64,000 bases of DNA from Cupriavidus basilensis OR16 (lineage in GTDB: Bacteria; Pseudomonadota; Gammaproteobacteria; Burkholderiales; Burkholderiaceae), in NCBI RefSeq assembly GCF_000243095.1, contig NZ_AHJE01000099.1, forward strand, positions 43,295-107,294. The letters are read 5' to 3'. The translations under genes were made by a program, and so were the position numbers. Below the pieces are notes generated by a model, which was given only the letters and a program-made list of their open reading frames with translations, made no database searches and was not told the DNA's origin. The first letter of the stretch is position 1. The number at the start of each line of letters is the position of its first letter. Positions 53,808-62,831 of the stretch are shown here, in pieces.

Positions 53808-54791
53808 TCAATCGGGTTTCCATGCCGCGCTGGGGTGCAGGTCCAGCGTGGCCGCGGCAGTCACCTGCATGACGAAGTCCTCGTAGCTGATGCCCACCGC
53901 GCGCGCCGCCATCGGCACCAGCGAGTGGCCGGTCATGCCGGGCGAGGTATTCATCTCGAGCAGGAAAGGCTTGCCGTCGGCGCTGAGCATCACATCGGCG
54001 CGCGCCCAGCCGCGGCAACCCAGCACGCGGAAGGACTGCACCGCCAGGCGCCGGACTTCGGCTTCGACGTCGTCCGGCAGGCCCGACGGGCACAGATATT
54101 GGGTATCGTCAGTAAAGTACTTATTTTGATAGTCGTAGTTCGCGCCGGGCGCGACGATGCGGATCACCGGCAGCGCTTCGGCGCTGGCACCCTCCCCGAC
54201 TATCGGGCAGGTCAACTCCGCGCCATCGATGAAGGTTTCGGCGATCACGTCGTTGTCCAGCGCCGCGGCCTTGTCGAAAGCGGCGCGCATCTGGCCGGCC
54301 TCTGTCACCTTGGTCAGGCCGATGGACGAGCCCTCGCGCGCCGGCTTGACGATCAGCGGCAGGCCCAGGCCGGCCACCACGGCGTCGAAATCCGTATCGT
54401 CGCGCAGCATGGCGAAGCGCGGCGTGGGCAGGCCGTGCGTGGTCCACAGGCGCTTGGTGGCCTGCTTGTCCATGGCCAGCGCCGAGGCCAGCACACCGCT
54501 GCCGGTATAGGGCACGCCGAGTTGCTCGAGCAGGCCCTGGATGGTGCCGTCCTCGCCGTAGCGCCCATGCAGCGCAATGAAGACGCGATCGAAGCCGGCC
54601 GTGGCCAGCTCGGCCACCGACTGCAGGCCGGGATCGAAGGCGTGGGCATCGACGCCGCGCGAGCGCAGTGCGGCCAGCACGCCATTGCCCGAGAGCAGCG
54701 AGATCTCGCGCTCGGCCGAGCGGCCGCCAAGCAGCACGCCAACCTTGCCCAGCGACTTGGGATCGATATTGGGATGGGCGACGAAGCTCAT
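53808..54791 (-). CDS. ddl: D-alanine--D-alanine ligase
   Basis: A 327-residue ATP-grasp enzyme joining two D-alanines for the peptidoglycan stem. It shows VGVLLGGRSAEREISLLSG, FIALHGRYGEDGTIQGLLE, VKPAREGSSIGLTKV, YDYQNKYFTDDTQYLCPS, and the metal-binding LEMNTSPGMTGHSLVP. Intact. It ends by overlapping the murC start region by four bases. Confidence 0.96.
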   Translation of the reverse strand: MSFVAHPNIDPKSLGKVGVLLGGRSAEREISLLSGNGVLAALRSRGVDAHAFDPGLQSVAELATAGFDRVFIALHGRYGEDGTIQGLLEQLGVPYTGSGVLASALAMDKQATKRLWTTHGLPTPRFAMLRDDTDFDAVVAGLGLPLIVKPAREGSSIGLTKVTEAGQMRAAFDKAAALDNDVIAETFIDGAELTCPIVGEGASAEALPVIRIVAPGANYDYQNKYFTDDTQYLCPSGLPDDVEAEVRRLAVQSFRVLGCRGWARADVMLSADGKPFLLEMNTSPGMTGHSLVPMAARAVGISYEDFVMQVTAAATLDLHPSAAWKPD

Positions 54792-56219
54792 GCCTGCCCC
54801 CCAGCCTGTTGCGAAACAAGTTGTCCGGGCACGGTACCGATCGTGCCCGCGCCCATCGTCACCACCACATCGCCGGGACGCACGGCGTTCAGGATAGCCT
54901 GCGGCATTTCGTCGATCAGCTCCACAAAAACGGGTTCAACCTTGCCCGCCACGCGCAGCGCACGGGTCAGCGCGCGGCCGTCGGCGGCCACAATCGGGGC
55001 CTCGCCGGCGGCGTAGACCTCGGCCAGCAGCAGCGCATCCACGGTGCCCAGCACCTTGACGAAGTCCTCGAAGCAGTCGCGCGTGCGGGTATAGCGGTGC
55101 GGCTGGAATGCCAGCACCAGCCGGCGCCCCGGGAACGCACCGCGCGCGGCGGCCAGCGTCGCGGCCATCTCGACCGGATGGTGGCCATAGTCGTCGACCA
55201 GCGTGAAGGTGCCTTCGCTCTTGGCCTCGCCTTGCTCGTTATTGCCGACGCAAGCCACTTCACCATAGCGCTGGAAGCGGCGTCCCACCCCGTGGAACTC
55301 GCGCAGCGCCTTGACGATGGCGGCGTCCGGCACCTCCAGCTCGGTCGCGATGGCGATGGCCGCCAGCGCGTTCTGGATGTTGTGCATGCCGGGCAGGTTC
55401 AGCACCACGTCCAGCGGCGCCTCGGCGTGTCCGTTCAACTGGCGCAGCACGGTGAAATGCATCTGGCCGTCCACGGCACGCGCATTGACCGCGCGCACCT
55501 GCGCATCCTCGGCAAAGCCGTAGCGCACGATCGGCTTGGACACGAACGGCATGATCTCGCGCACATTGGGATCGTCCACGCACAGCACCGCGATGCCGTA
55601 GAACGGCAGGCGCTGGGTGAACTCGACGAACGCCTGCTTGAGCCGGGCGAAGTCGTGCCCGTAGGTGTCCATGTGGTCGGCATCGATGTTGGTAATGACC
55701 TCGATCACCGGGAACAGGTTCAGGAACGAGGCATCCGATTCGTCAGCCTCGGCCACGATGAAGTCGCCCGTGCCCAGGCGCGCGTTGGCGCCTGCCGAGT
55801 TCAGCCGCCCGCCGATCACGAAGGTGGCCGCCTTCGGCCAGCACCGAGGCAACCAGGCTGGTAGTGGTGGTCTTGCCATGGGTGCCGGCGATGGCCACGC
55901 CCTGCTTCAGGCGCATCAGTTCGGCCAGCATCACCGCGCGCGGCACCACCGGGATGCGCTTGGCGCGCGCGGCCAGCACCTCGGGATTATCGTTGGTCAC
56001 TGCGGTGGACACCACCACGGCGTTGGCGCCGTTGACATTGGCGGCGTCATGCCCGTGCATCACGGTCGCGCCGAGCGACGCGAGGCGCCGCGTGGCGGCA
56101 TTGCTGCCCACGTCGGACCCGGAGACCTTGTAGCCCAGGTTCAATAGGACCTCCGCGATGCCGCTCATGCCGGCGCCGCCGATGCCTACGAAATGAATGT
56201 TCTTGACGATGTGCTTCAT
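54788..56219 (-). CDS. murC: UDP-N-acetylmuramate--L-alanine ligase MurC, frame interrupted
   Basis: The first Mur ligase (adds L-Ala). The N-terminal part (KHIVKNIHFVGIGGAGMSGIAEVL; AGTHGKTTTTSLVASVLAEGG, the P-loop) ends in frame near 55830. The rest (TFVIGGRLNSAGANARLG; DESDASFLNLFPVIEVITNIDADHMDTY; DDYGHHPVEMAATL) continues in another frame. About eight bases are missing at 55826-55832: the reading should run EGGLDPTFVIGG, but only the first base of LDP survives. Each half is otherwise normal. Essential gene. It overlaps ddl by four bases and lies 12 bases after murG. Confidence 0.93.
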
Positions 56220-56231
56220 GAATCCGTTGGT

Positions 56232-57302
56232 TCAATCCCTGGCCATCTGGCTGCAGATCTCCGCCACGCGCCGGGTCGCTTCCGGCTTGGCAAGACCGCG
56301 CGCCTGATGCGCCATCTCTCTGAGTCGGGGCCGCGACAGCGAAGCCAGCGTCTGCGCCAGCCCGCTCGCGGTCAGTTCGTTCTGTTGGACCAGCAAGGCG
56401 GCATCCTGGGTCGAGAGGAATTCCGCATTGGTGGTCTGGTGGTCATCGACCGCATGCGGGAACGGCACGAACAGTGCCGCCACGCCTGCCGCCGCCACCT
56501 CCGACACGGTCATTGCGCCCGCGCGGCAGATCACCAGATCCGCCTCTGCGTATGCCGCCGCCATGTCGTCGATAAAGGGCAAAGCTTCCGCCGCCACACC
56601 GGCGGCCTGGTAGTTGGCGCGCAGCGTATCGATCTGCTTGGCGCCGGCCTGGTGCTTGACCTGCGGGCGCTCTGCCTGCGGCAACAGCGCCAGCGCCTTG
56701 GGCACGACCTCGTTGAGCGCGGCCGCGCCCAGGCTGCCGCCCACCACCAGCAGCCGCAACGGGCCGGTGCGGCTGTCGTAGCGTGCCTCGGGCGCCGCCA
56801 TGTGCGCCACTTCGTCTCGCACCGGGTTGCCGGTCCACTCGCTGTCCGGCAGGGCATTGGGGAAGGCGCACAGCACCCGGTCCGCCACCTTGGCCAGCAC
56901 CTTGTTGGCCAACCCGGCGATCGAATTCTGCTCGTGCAACACCAGCGGGCGGCCCAGCAGCGAGGCCATCATGCCGGCGGGGAACGTGATATAGCCGCCC
57001 ATGCCCAGCACCACGTTGGGCCGCACCCGGCGCAGCGCCTGCAGGCTCTGCCAGAAGGCGCGCAACAGGTTCAGCGGCAGCATCAGCTTGGTCAGCGGGC
57101 CCTTGCCGCGCAGGCCGCCAAACTGGATGAACTCCATCGGGATGTCGTACTTGGGCACCAGCGTGGCTTCCATGCCAGTGCGGTTGCCCAGCCATACCAC
57201 CCGCCAGCCCTGCTCACGCAGCGCACGCGCGACCGCCAGCCCGGGGAAGACATGGCCCCCGGTGCCGCCAGCCATCACGAGCAAGGTGCGCGGTGCCGTC
57301 AT
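56232..57302 (-). CDS. murG: UDP-GlcNAc:lipid I N-acetylglucosaminyltransferase MurG
   Basis: The 356-residue glycosyltransferase that makes lipid II at the inner leaflet. The N-terminus has VMAGGTGGHVFPGLAVAR, then GMGGYITFPAG and LHEQNSIAGLANKVLA. The UDP-GlcNAc site is LVVGGSLGAAALNEVVPKA and PFPHAVDDHQTTNA. Intact. Its start region lies in the first copy of a 25-bp direct repeat: the sequence upstream (GGAGGGAAGGT) is a copy of the ftsW end, so the original ribosome-binding site is preserved. Confidence 0.96.
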   Translation of the reverse strand: MTAPRTLLVMAGGTGGHVFPGLAVARALREQGWRVVWLGNRTGMEATLVPKYDIPMEFIQFGGLRGKGPLTKLMLPLNLLRAFWQSLQALRRVRPNVVLGMGGYITFPAGMMASLLGRPLVLHEQNSIAGLANKVLAKVADRVLCAFPNALPDSEWTGNPVRDEVAHMAAPEARYDSRTGPLRLLVVGGSLGAAALNEVVPKALALLPQAERPQVKHQAGAKQIDTLRANYQAAGVAAEALPFIDDMAAAYAEADLVICRAGAMTVSEVAAAGVAALFVPFPHAVDDHQTTNAEFLSTQDAALLVQQNELTASGLAQTLASLSRPRLREMAHQARGLAKPEATRRVAEICSQMARD

Positions 57303-57435
57303 ACCTTCCCTCCGCGCATCATTGAATGGTTCTGGCTACGGCCGCCGCGCTTAACTTCCTGCTTACGCAGGAAGTTAGCCTCCGCCGGAACCAAATGATG
57401 CTGCGCTACGGTCATACCTTCCCTCCGCGCATCAT
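57298..57435. mobile_element. 113-bp insertion between ftsW and murG with a 25-bp direct repeat
   Basis: Positions 57298-57322 and 57411-57435 are identical over 25 bases. They hold the last codons of ftsW, GGAGGG and the overlapping ATGA. Between them lies an 88-base unique part with an 11-bp perfect hairpin (TAACTTCCTGC TTAC GCAGGAAGTTA, about 57351-57376) and outer imperfect inverted arms (TGGTTCTGGC / GCCGGAACCA). This looks like a small palindromic element with duplication of the target. It carries no gene. Confidence 0.65.
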
Positions 57436-58653
57436 CACCCGATTCTCATAGTCGATACGCAGCAGGATCGCCAGCGCCACGCAATTCATCAGAATGCCCG
57501 AGCCACCGTAGCTCACCAGCGGCAAGGTCAGCCCCTTGGTAGGCAGCAGGCCCAGGTTCACGCCCATATTGATAAAGGTCTGCCAGCCAACCCAGATACC
57601 GATGCCCTTGGCCACCAGGCCGGCAAAGGTGCGGTCGAGCTGCAGGGCGGTGCGGCCGATCTCGAAGGCGCGGCGCACCATCCAGTAGAACAGCACGATC
57701 ACCACCAGCACACCCACAAAGCCGAATTCCTCGCCAATCACGGCGAGGATGAAGTCGGTATGCGCCTCGGGCAGGTAGTGCAGTTTCTCGATGCTGCCGC
57801 CCAGCCCCACCCCGGTCCACTCGCCACGGCCGAAGGCGATCAGCGAATGGGTGAGCTGGTAGGCCTTGCCGAGCGCGTTGGCCTCTTCCCACGGGTTGAG
57901 ATACGCGAAGATCCGCTCGCGCCGCCATGGCGACGCCGTGATCAGCAGCGCGAAGGCGCCCACCGCCACGCCGACCAGCCCGGCGAACAGCTTGCCGTTG
58001 ATGCCACCGAGGAAAAGAATGCCCATGGCGACGGTCGCCACCACCAGGAAGGCGCCCATGTCGGGCTCCAGCAGCAGCAGCATGCCCACCACCACCACGG
58101 CCACGCCCATCGGCAGGAAACCCTTGCCCACGTTCTGCATCCACTCCTGCTTGCGCACGGTGTAGTTGGCGGTGTAAAGCACCACCGCCAGCTTCATGAA
58201 CTCGGACGGCTGGAAGTTCATGATGCCAAGCGGAATCCAGCGCCGCGCGCCATTCACGCCCTTGCCCACGAACGGCACCAGCACGACGATCAGCATCACC
58301 AGCGCGATCACGAACAGCTTGGGCGCGTACTTATCCCAGAACTTGACCGGGATCTGGAAGGCCAGCAGCCCCATCGACAGGCCGATGAACAGCGCGAACG
58401 CGTGCCGCGCGAGGAAGTGACTCTCGCGGTAATTGGCATAGCGCGGCGAGTCGGGCAGCGCGATCGATGCCGAGTAGACCATCACCAGGCCAAGCGCGAG
58501 CAGCACGATCGCCACCCACAACAGCGGCTGGTCGTACTCCATCATGCGCGAGCGCGTAGGCTTGACGCCGGACACGGCATCGCGCAAGCCGCCCCAGGCG
58601 TTGCCGATGGTGGCCCCGATAAAGCCGCTGCGCTTGACCTGTGCGTCGCTCAT
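57412..58653 (-). CDS. ftsW: lipid II polymerase / division protein FtsW
   Basis: A 413-residue SEDS protein with about ten membrane helices. SEDS marks: LGLVMVYSASIALPDSPRY, GARRWIPLGIMNFQPSEFMKLAVV, FLLLVEPDMGAFLVV-type LLLLEPDMGAFLVVA, AYQLTHSLIAFGRGEWTGVGLGGS, PLVSYGGSGILMNCVALAILLRI. It polymerises septal glycan with PBP3. It overlaps murD by four bases. Its last codons are duplicated before murG. Confidence 0.96.
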   Translation of the reverse strand: MSDAQVKRSGFIGATIGNAWGGLRDAVSGVKPTRSRMMEYDQPLLWVAIVLLALGLVMVYSASIALPDSPRYANYRESHFLARHAFALFIGLSMGLLAFQIPVKFWDKYAPKLFVIALVMLIVVLVPFVGKGVNGARRWIPLGIMNFQPSEFMKLAVVLYTANYTVRKQEWMQNVGKGFLPMGVAVVVVGMLLLLEPDMGAFLVVATVAMGILFLGGINGKLFAGLVGVAVGAFALLITASPWRRERIFAYLNPWEEANALGKAYQLTHSLIAFGRGEWTGVGLGGSIEKLHYLPEAHTDFILAVIGEEFGFVGVLVVIVLFYWMVRRAFEIGRTALQLDRTFAGLVAKGIGIWVGWQTFINMGVNLGLLPTKGLTLPLVSYGGSGILMNCVALAILLRIDYENRVMMRGGKV

Positions 58654-60176
58654 GGCACGATCCCCCTGGACATCGCCAGTTCTTCCACCGCGGCGCGAAA
58701 GACTTCAGCGCGGTGCACATAGTTACGGAACATGTCGAGGCTGGCGCACGCCGGCGACAGCAGTACGGCATCGCCGCCCTGCGCCGCGCTGGCGGCGAGC
58801 GTCACGGCCTGCTCCAGCGTGGTGGCGTCGGCCAGCATGACGCCGGTGTCCTGCAGCGCGCGGCGCAGCTCGCCGGCGTCCTTGCCGATCAGCACCACGG
58901 CGCGTGCGTACTGCGCAACCGGCGCGGCCAGCGGCGAGAAATCCTGGCCCTTGCCTTCGCCACCGGCGATCAGCACCACACGCTTGTCCAGGCCGGACAG
59001 TGCGGCTACGGTGGCGCCTACGTTGGTGCCCTTGCTGTCATCGAAGAACTCGACCTCGTCGACCGTGGCGACCCACTCCACCCGGTGCGGCTCGCCGCGG
59101 TACTCGCGCAGGCCGTGCAGCAACGCGTTGAGCGGCAGGTCGATGGCACGGCACAGCGCCAGCGCGGCCATGGCGTTGGTGGCGTTGTGCATGCCGCGGA
59201 TATGCAGCGCGTCCGCCGGCATCAGGCGCTTGTGGCGTACCGGCACGGCTTGCTCACTCTCGGCGGCCGCGGCCTTGCGGCGGCGCGGCTTGTGCTCGCC
59301 TTCGGCTTCGCTATCGGGCTCGGCCAGTACCAGCCAGGGCATGCCGCCCTCGCGCAGGATGCCAAAGCTGCCGGGGACCTCGGGCAGATCCGTGCCGAAA
59401 GTCACCGGTGCGCTGGCCGGGCGCGCCATGTCAAGACTGAGACGGTCATTGCGGTTCAGGATCTGCAGGCAGCCGGCTTCGCCGGGCGCTGGCGCCGGGC
59501 CGAAGATCCGGGCCTTGGCGGCGGCATACGCTTCCATGCTGCCGTGCCAGTCCAGATGATCCTGGGTGATGTTGAGCACCGTGGCCGCGTGCGGCGCCAG
59601 CGTGTGCGTGGTCTCCAGCTGGAAGCTCGACAGCTCCAGCACCCAGACCTCGGGCAGCGTGGCCGAGGCGATGCAGGCGGCCAGCTTGTCCAGCGCCGAC
59701 GGGCTGATATTGCCCGCCACCGCCACACTCTTGCCAGCGCGCTCCACCAGGCGGCCGGTCAGCGCGGTGGTCGTGGTCTTGCCGTTGGTGCCGGTGATGG
59801 CCAGCAGCTTCGGCGCGTAGCCCGACTCGGCCTGCAGATGCGCCAGCGCGCGCGCGAACAGCTCGATCTCACCCCAGACCGGGATCCCGCGCTCGCCTGC
59901 CAGGGCCAGCAGCGCGGCGGTATCGCTTTCCAGCGGCGACAGCCCGGGGCTGATCGTCACCAGCTCGATGCCGTCCAGCAGCGCTTCAGTAAGCACGCCG
60001 CCATGAAACTCGGCCGAGGGCAGCTCGGCCTGCAGGAAGACCAGGTTGGCAGGGGCCTCGCGCGTGTCGGCAGCGCGCACGGGAGCGCCGTACAGGCCGC
60101 ACCAGCGCGCCATCGCCAGCCCCGATTCGCCGAGGCCCAGCACCAGCACATGAGGTTTTTGCAACTCGCCAAACAC
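58650..60176 (-). CDS. murD: UDP-N-acetylmuramoylalanine--D-glutamate ligase MurD
   Basis: The 508-residue second Mur ligase, adding D-Glu. N-terminal UDP-binding fold (VLVLGLGESGLAMARWC), the P-loop ITGTNGKTTTTALTGRL (about residue 130), ELSSFQLETTH and NITQDHLDWHGSMEAYAAAK. Later FDDSKGTNVGATVAAL and LIAGGEGKGQDFSPL. A charged insert near residue 290 (EAEGEHKPRRRKAAAAESE) is longer than usual. Intact. Confidence 0.96.
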   Translation of the reverse strand: MFGELQKPHVLVLGLGESGLAMARWCGLYGAPVRAADTREAPANLVFLQAELPSAEFHGGVLTEALLDGIELVTISPGLSPLESDTAALLALAGERGIPVWGEIELFARALAHLQAESGYAPKLLAITGTNGKTTTTALTGRLVERAGKSVAVAGNISPSALDKLAACIASATLPEVWVLELSSFQLETTHTLAPHAATVLNITQDHLDWHGSMEAYAAAKARIFGPAPAPGEAGCLQILNRNDRLSLDMARPASAPVTFGTDLPEVPGSFGILREGGMPWLVLAEPDSEAEGEHKPRRRKAAAAESEQAVPVRHKRLMPADALHIRGMHNATNAMAALALCRAIDLPLNALLHGLREYRGEPHRVEWVATVDEVEFFDDSKGTNVGATVAALSGLDKRVVLIAGGEGKGQDFSPLAAPVAQYARAVVLIGKDAGELRRALQDTGVMLADATTLEQAVTLAASAAQGGDAVLLSPACASLDMFRNYVHRAEVFRAAVEELAMSRGIVP

Positions 60177-60226
60177 TTCGATTCCCGCCCTTTTTTCGTT
60201 CCTGCGTTAATAGATGCGCGCTGGCT

Positions 60227-61337
60227 TCAGCGCAGCTTGAGCGACGACAGCCCGATCAGCACCAACAGCATGGTGATGATCCAGAAGCGCACCGTCACCT
60301 GCGTTTCCTTCCAGCCCGACAATTCAAAGTGGTGGTGCAGCGGCGCCATCTTGAACAACCGCCTGCCCTCGCCGTAGCGCCGCTTGGTGATCTTGAACCA
60401 GCCCACCTGCAGCATCACGGACAGCGTTTGCGGTGCCCAGCGCGCCGCCCAGCGCCAGCGCGCCGACGTCGCCCATGAAGACCTGGGCCGGGTGGGCGTT
60501 GAACCAGAGGAAGGCCAGGCCCGCCCCCGCCAGCGCCGAGCAGAAGATCAACAACTCGCCGGCCCCGGGAATATGCGGGAACAGCAGGTACTTGCTGTAG
60601 ACCGAACTGCCCATCACGTAGGCAAACACGCCCAGCCCGCTGCCGACCAGCACCACCGGCATGATCACCAGGCCGTCCAGGCCATCGGTCAGGTTCACCG
60701 CGTTGCTCGAGCCCACAATCACCAGGTAGGTCAGCACGATGAAACCGGCCACGCCTAGCGGATAGCTCACTTCCTTGAAAAACGGCACGATCAGGTTGGA
60801 CTTGTAAGGCATGTCGAGCGACAAGCCGCCTTCGACCCAGCCCAGGAACAGGTCCCACACCCGCACATTGCTGCTTTCCGATACCGAGAACGCCAGGTAG
60901 ACCGCGGCCACCAGGCCGATCAGGGTCTGCCAGAAGAACTTTTCGCGGCTCGACATGCCGCGCGGATCGCGATAGACCACCTTGCGATAGTCGTCCACCC
61001 AGCCGATCGCACCGTAGCCCAAGGTCACCAGCATCACGACCCAGATAAAGCGGTTGCCCCAGTCGCACCACAGCAACGTGGAGATGGCGATCGACACCAG
61101 CACCAGCACGCCGCCCATGGTGGGCGTGCCGGCCTTGACCAGATGCGACTGCGGGCCGATGGTGCGCACGGCCTGGCCGATCTTGAGTTCGGTGAGCTTG
61201 CGGATCACCCACGGCCCAAGGCCGAGCCCGATCAAAAGCGCGGTGAGGTTGGCCATCACCGCGCGGAAGGTCAGGTAGTTGAAGACCCGCAGGAAGCTGT
61301 AGTCGTTTTGCAGCCACTGGGCCAGAGCCAATAACAT
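60227..61337 (-). CDS. mraY: phospho-N-acetylmuramoyl-pentapeptide transferase MraY, interrupted
   Basis: The integral enzyme that makes lipid I. The N-terminal part is normal: GTPTMGGVLVLVSIAISTL, GWVDDYRKVVYRDPRGMSSREK, NAVNLTDGLDGL and FMGDVGALALGGALGT. It then breaks near 60430. About 59 bases are missing, corresponding to the conserved IAVIVRQEIVLFIMGGVFVVE helix. The remaining C-terminus (TLSVMLQVGWFKITKRRYGE, KMAPLHHHFELSGWKETQV) continues in another frame to the stop at 60227. Catalytic Asp motifs are upstream of the break. Essential gene; an assembly deletion is likely. Confidence 0.93.
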
Positions 61338-61415
61338 CGTGTTTCCGTATTCCTTTCGACAACCGCCCAGTCGGGCCGGGCATCTGATTGATTCGTTAAT
61401 TGCTATTGATGACGA

Positions 61416-62831
61416 TTAATGCGTCGGAGTGTCTGCGACCAGCGCATCGACCATCCGTTCCATCCGCATGAACCGCGATCCCTTCACCAGCACCGCGCTT
61501 GCTGCCGCCACGGTGCCGTCCTTGTCTTGTGCCAACGCCTGCGCGAGGTCTTCGGCCCGCTCGAAATACCGGGCGGTGGCGCCGAATGCCTGTACTGCGT
61601 GCACCATGGCCTCGCCGGTTGCCCACAGCGCATCGATGCCGCGCGCGTTCGCGTAGGCGCCGATCTCCGTATGGAAGGCCGGCCCCTGGTTGCCCACTTC
61701 CCCCATGTCGCCCAGCACCAGCAAGCGCGGGGCGGCGAAGCCTGCCAGCACGTCGATGGCCGCGCGCACCGAATCGGGATTAGCGTTGTAGCTGTCGTCG
61801 ATCACCAGCGTGCCGCCGGCGGCATGCTTGACCTGCAGCCGGCCCTTGACCGCGGCAAACCCGGCCAGCCCTGCCTGGATCGCCTCAATGCCAACGCCAG
61901 CGCCCAGCGCGCAGGCAATGGCCGCCAGCGCGTTGCGCACGTTGTGGGTGCCGAGCACCGACAGCCGGACCACGAACGCGGCGCCAGGCGCGCTAACCCG
62001 CATCACTTGCACGCCGTCGTCCAGGGCCACATCGGCGCGGACATCGGCACTGGCGTCCAGGCCGAACGACAGCACGCGGCGCGCACCGGCTGCCCGGCGC
62101 CAGATGCCGGCATGCGCGCCGCCGCCTTCGGCGTCGAGCGGGAACACCGCCACGCCGTCGGCGGGCAATGCCGCGATCGCCGCCGCGTGTTCATGCGCCA
62201 CGGCCTCGACGTTCACCATGAACTCCTGGTGCTCGCGCTGCGCGTTGGTCACCACCGCCACGGTGGGCTGGGCGATGCCGGCCAGGTAGACGGTCTCGCC
62301 CGGGTGGTTCATGCCGAGCTCGAGCACGGCGAGCCGGTGCACGGCGGACAGCCGCAGCACGGTCAGCGGCAGGCCGATATCGTTGTTCAGGTTGCCGCCC
62401 GTTGCCAGGCGGGCGCCCTCCCCTACCGCCGCCGCGAAGATCGCAGCGATCATTTCCTTGACAGTGGTCTTGCCGTTGCTGCCCGTCACCGCAACCGCGG
62501 GCAGGCTGAAACGGCGGCGCCAGCCGGCGGCCAGCTGACCCAGTGCCAGGCGGGTGTCCGGCACCACGATGGCGGGCATGCCAAGCGCGGCATCAGGCTC
62601 GCGCTCCACCAGCACCGCGGCTGCGCCACGCGCTGCCACGTCGGCCAGGAAATCGTGCGCGTCGAAGCGCTCGCCCTTGAGCGCGACGAAGAGATCGCCC
62701 GGCCCGACCGAGCGGCTGTCAGTCAGCACGCGTGCGAACGCCCGGCTGGCTGTGCCATCGGGCCCGGAAATACGCCCGCCGGCGATCCAGCCGGCGGCTT
62801 GCTGCAAATCGGTCATGGTGGTTTGCGTCAT
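61416..62831 (-). CDS. murF: UDP-MurNAc-tripeptide--D-Ala-D-Ala ligase MurF
   Basis: The 471-residue last Mur ligase. P-loop VAVTGSNGKTTVKEMIAAIF, then GNLNNDIGLPLTVLRL, ELGMNHPGETVYLAGIAQPTVAVVTN and VIDDSYNANPDSVRAAIDVL. The N-terminal domain recognises UDP-MurNAc. Intact. The start overlaps the murE end by four bases. Confidence 0.96.
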   Translation of the reverse strand: MTQTTMTDLQQAAGWIAGGRISGPDGTASRAFARVLTDSRSVGPGDLFVALKGERFDAHDFLADVAARGAAAVLVEREPDAALGMPAIVVPDTRLALGQLAAGWRRRFSLPAVAVTGSNGKTTVKEMIAAIFAAAVGEGARLATGGNLNNDIGLPLTVLRLSAVHRLAVLELGMNHPGETVYLAGIAQPTVAVVTNAQREHQEFMVNVEAVAHEHAAAIAALPADGVAVFPLDAEGGGAHAGIWRRAAGARRVLSFGLDASADVRADVALDDGVQVMRVSAPGAAFVVRLSVLGTHNVRNALAAIACALGAGVGIEAIQAGLAGFAAVKGRLQVKHAAGGTLVIDDSYNANPDSVRAAIDVLAGFAAPRLLVLGDMGEVGNQGPAFHTEIGAYANARGIDALWATGEAMVHAVQAFGATARYFERAEDLAQALAQDKDGTVAAASAVLVKGSRFMRMERMVDALVADTPTH

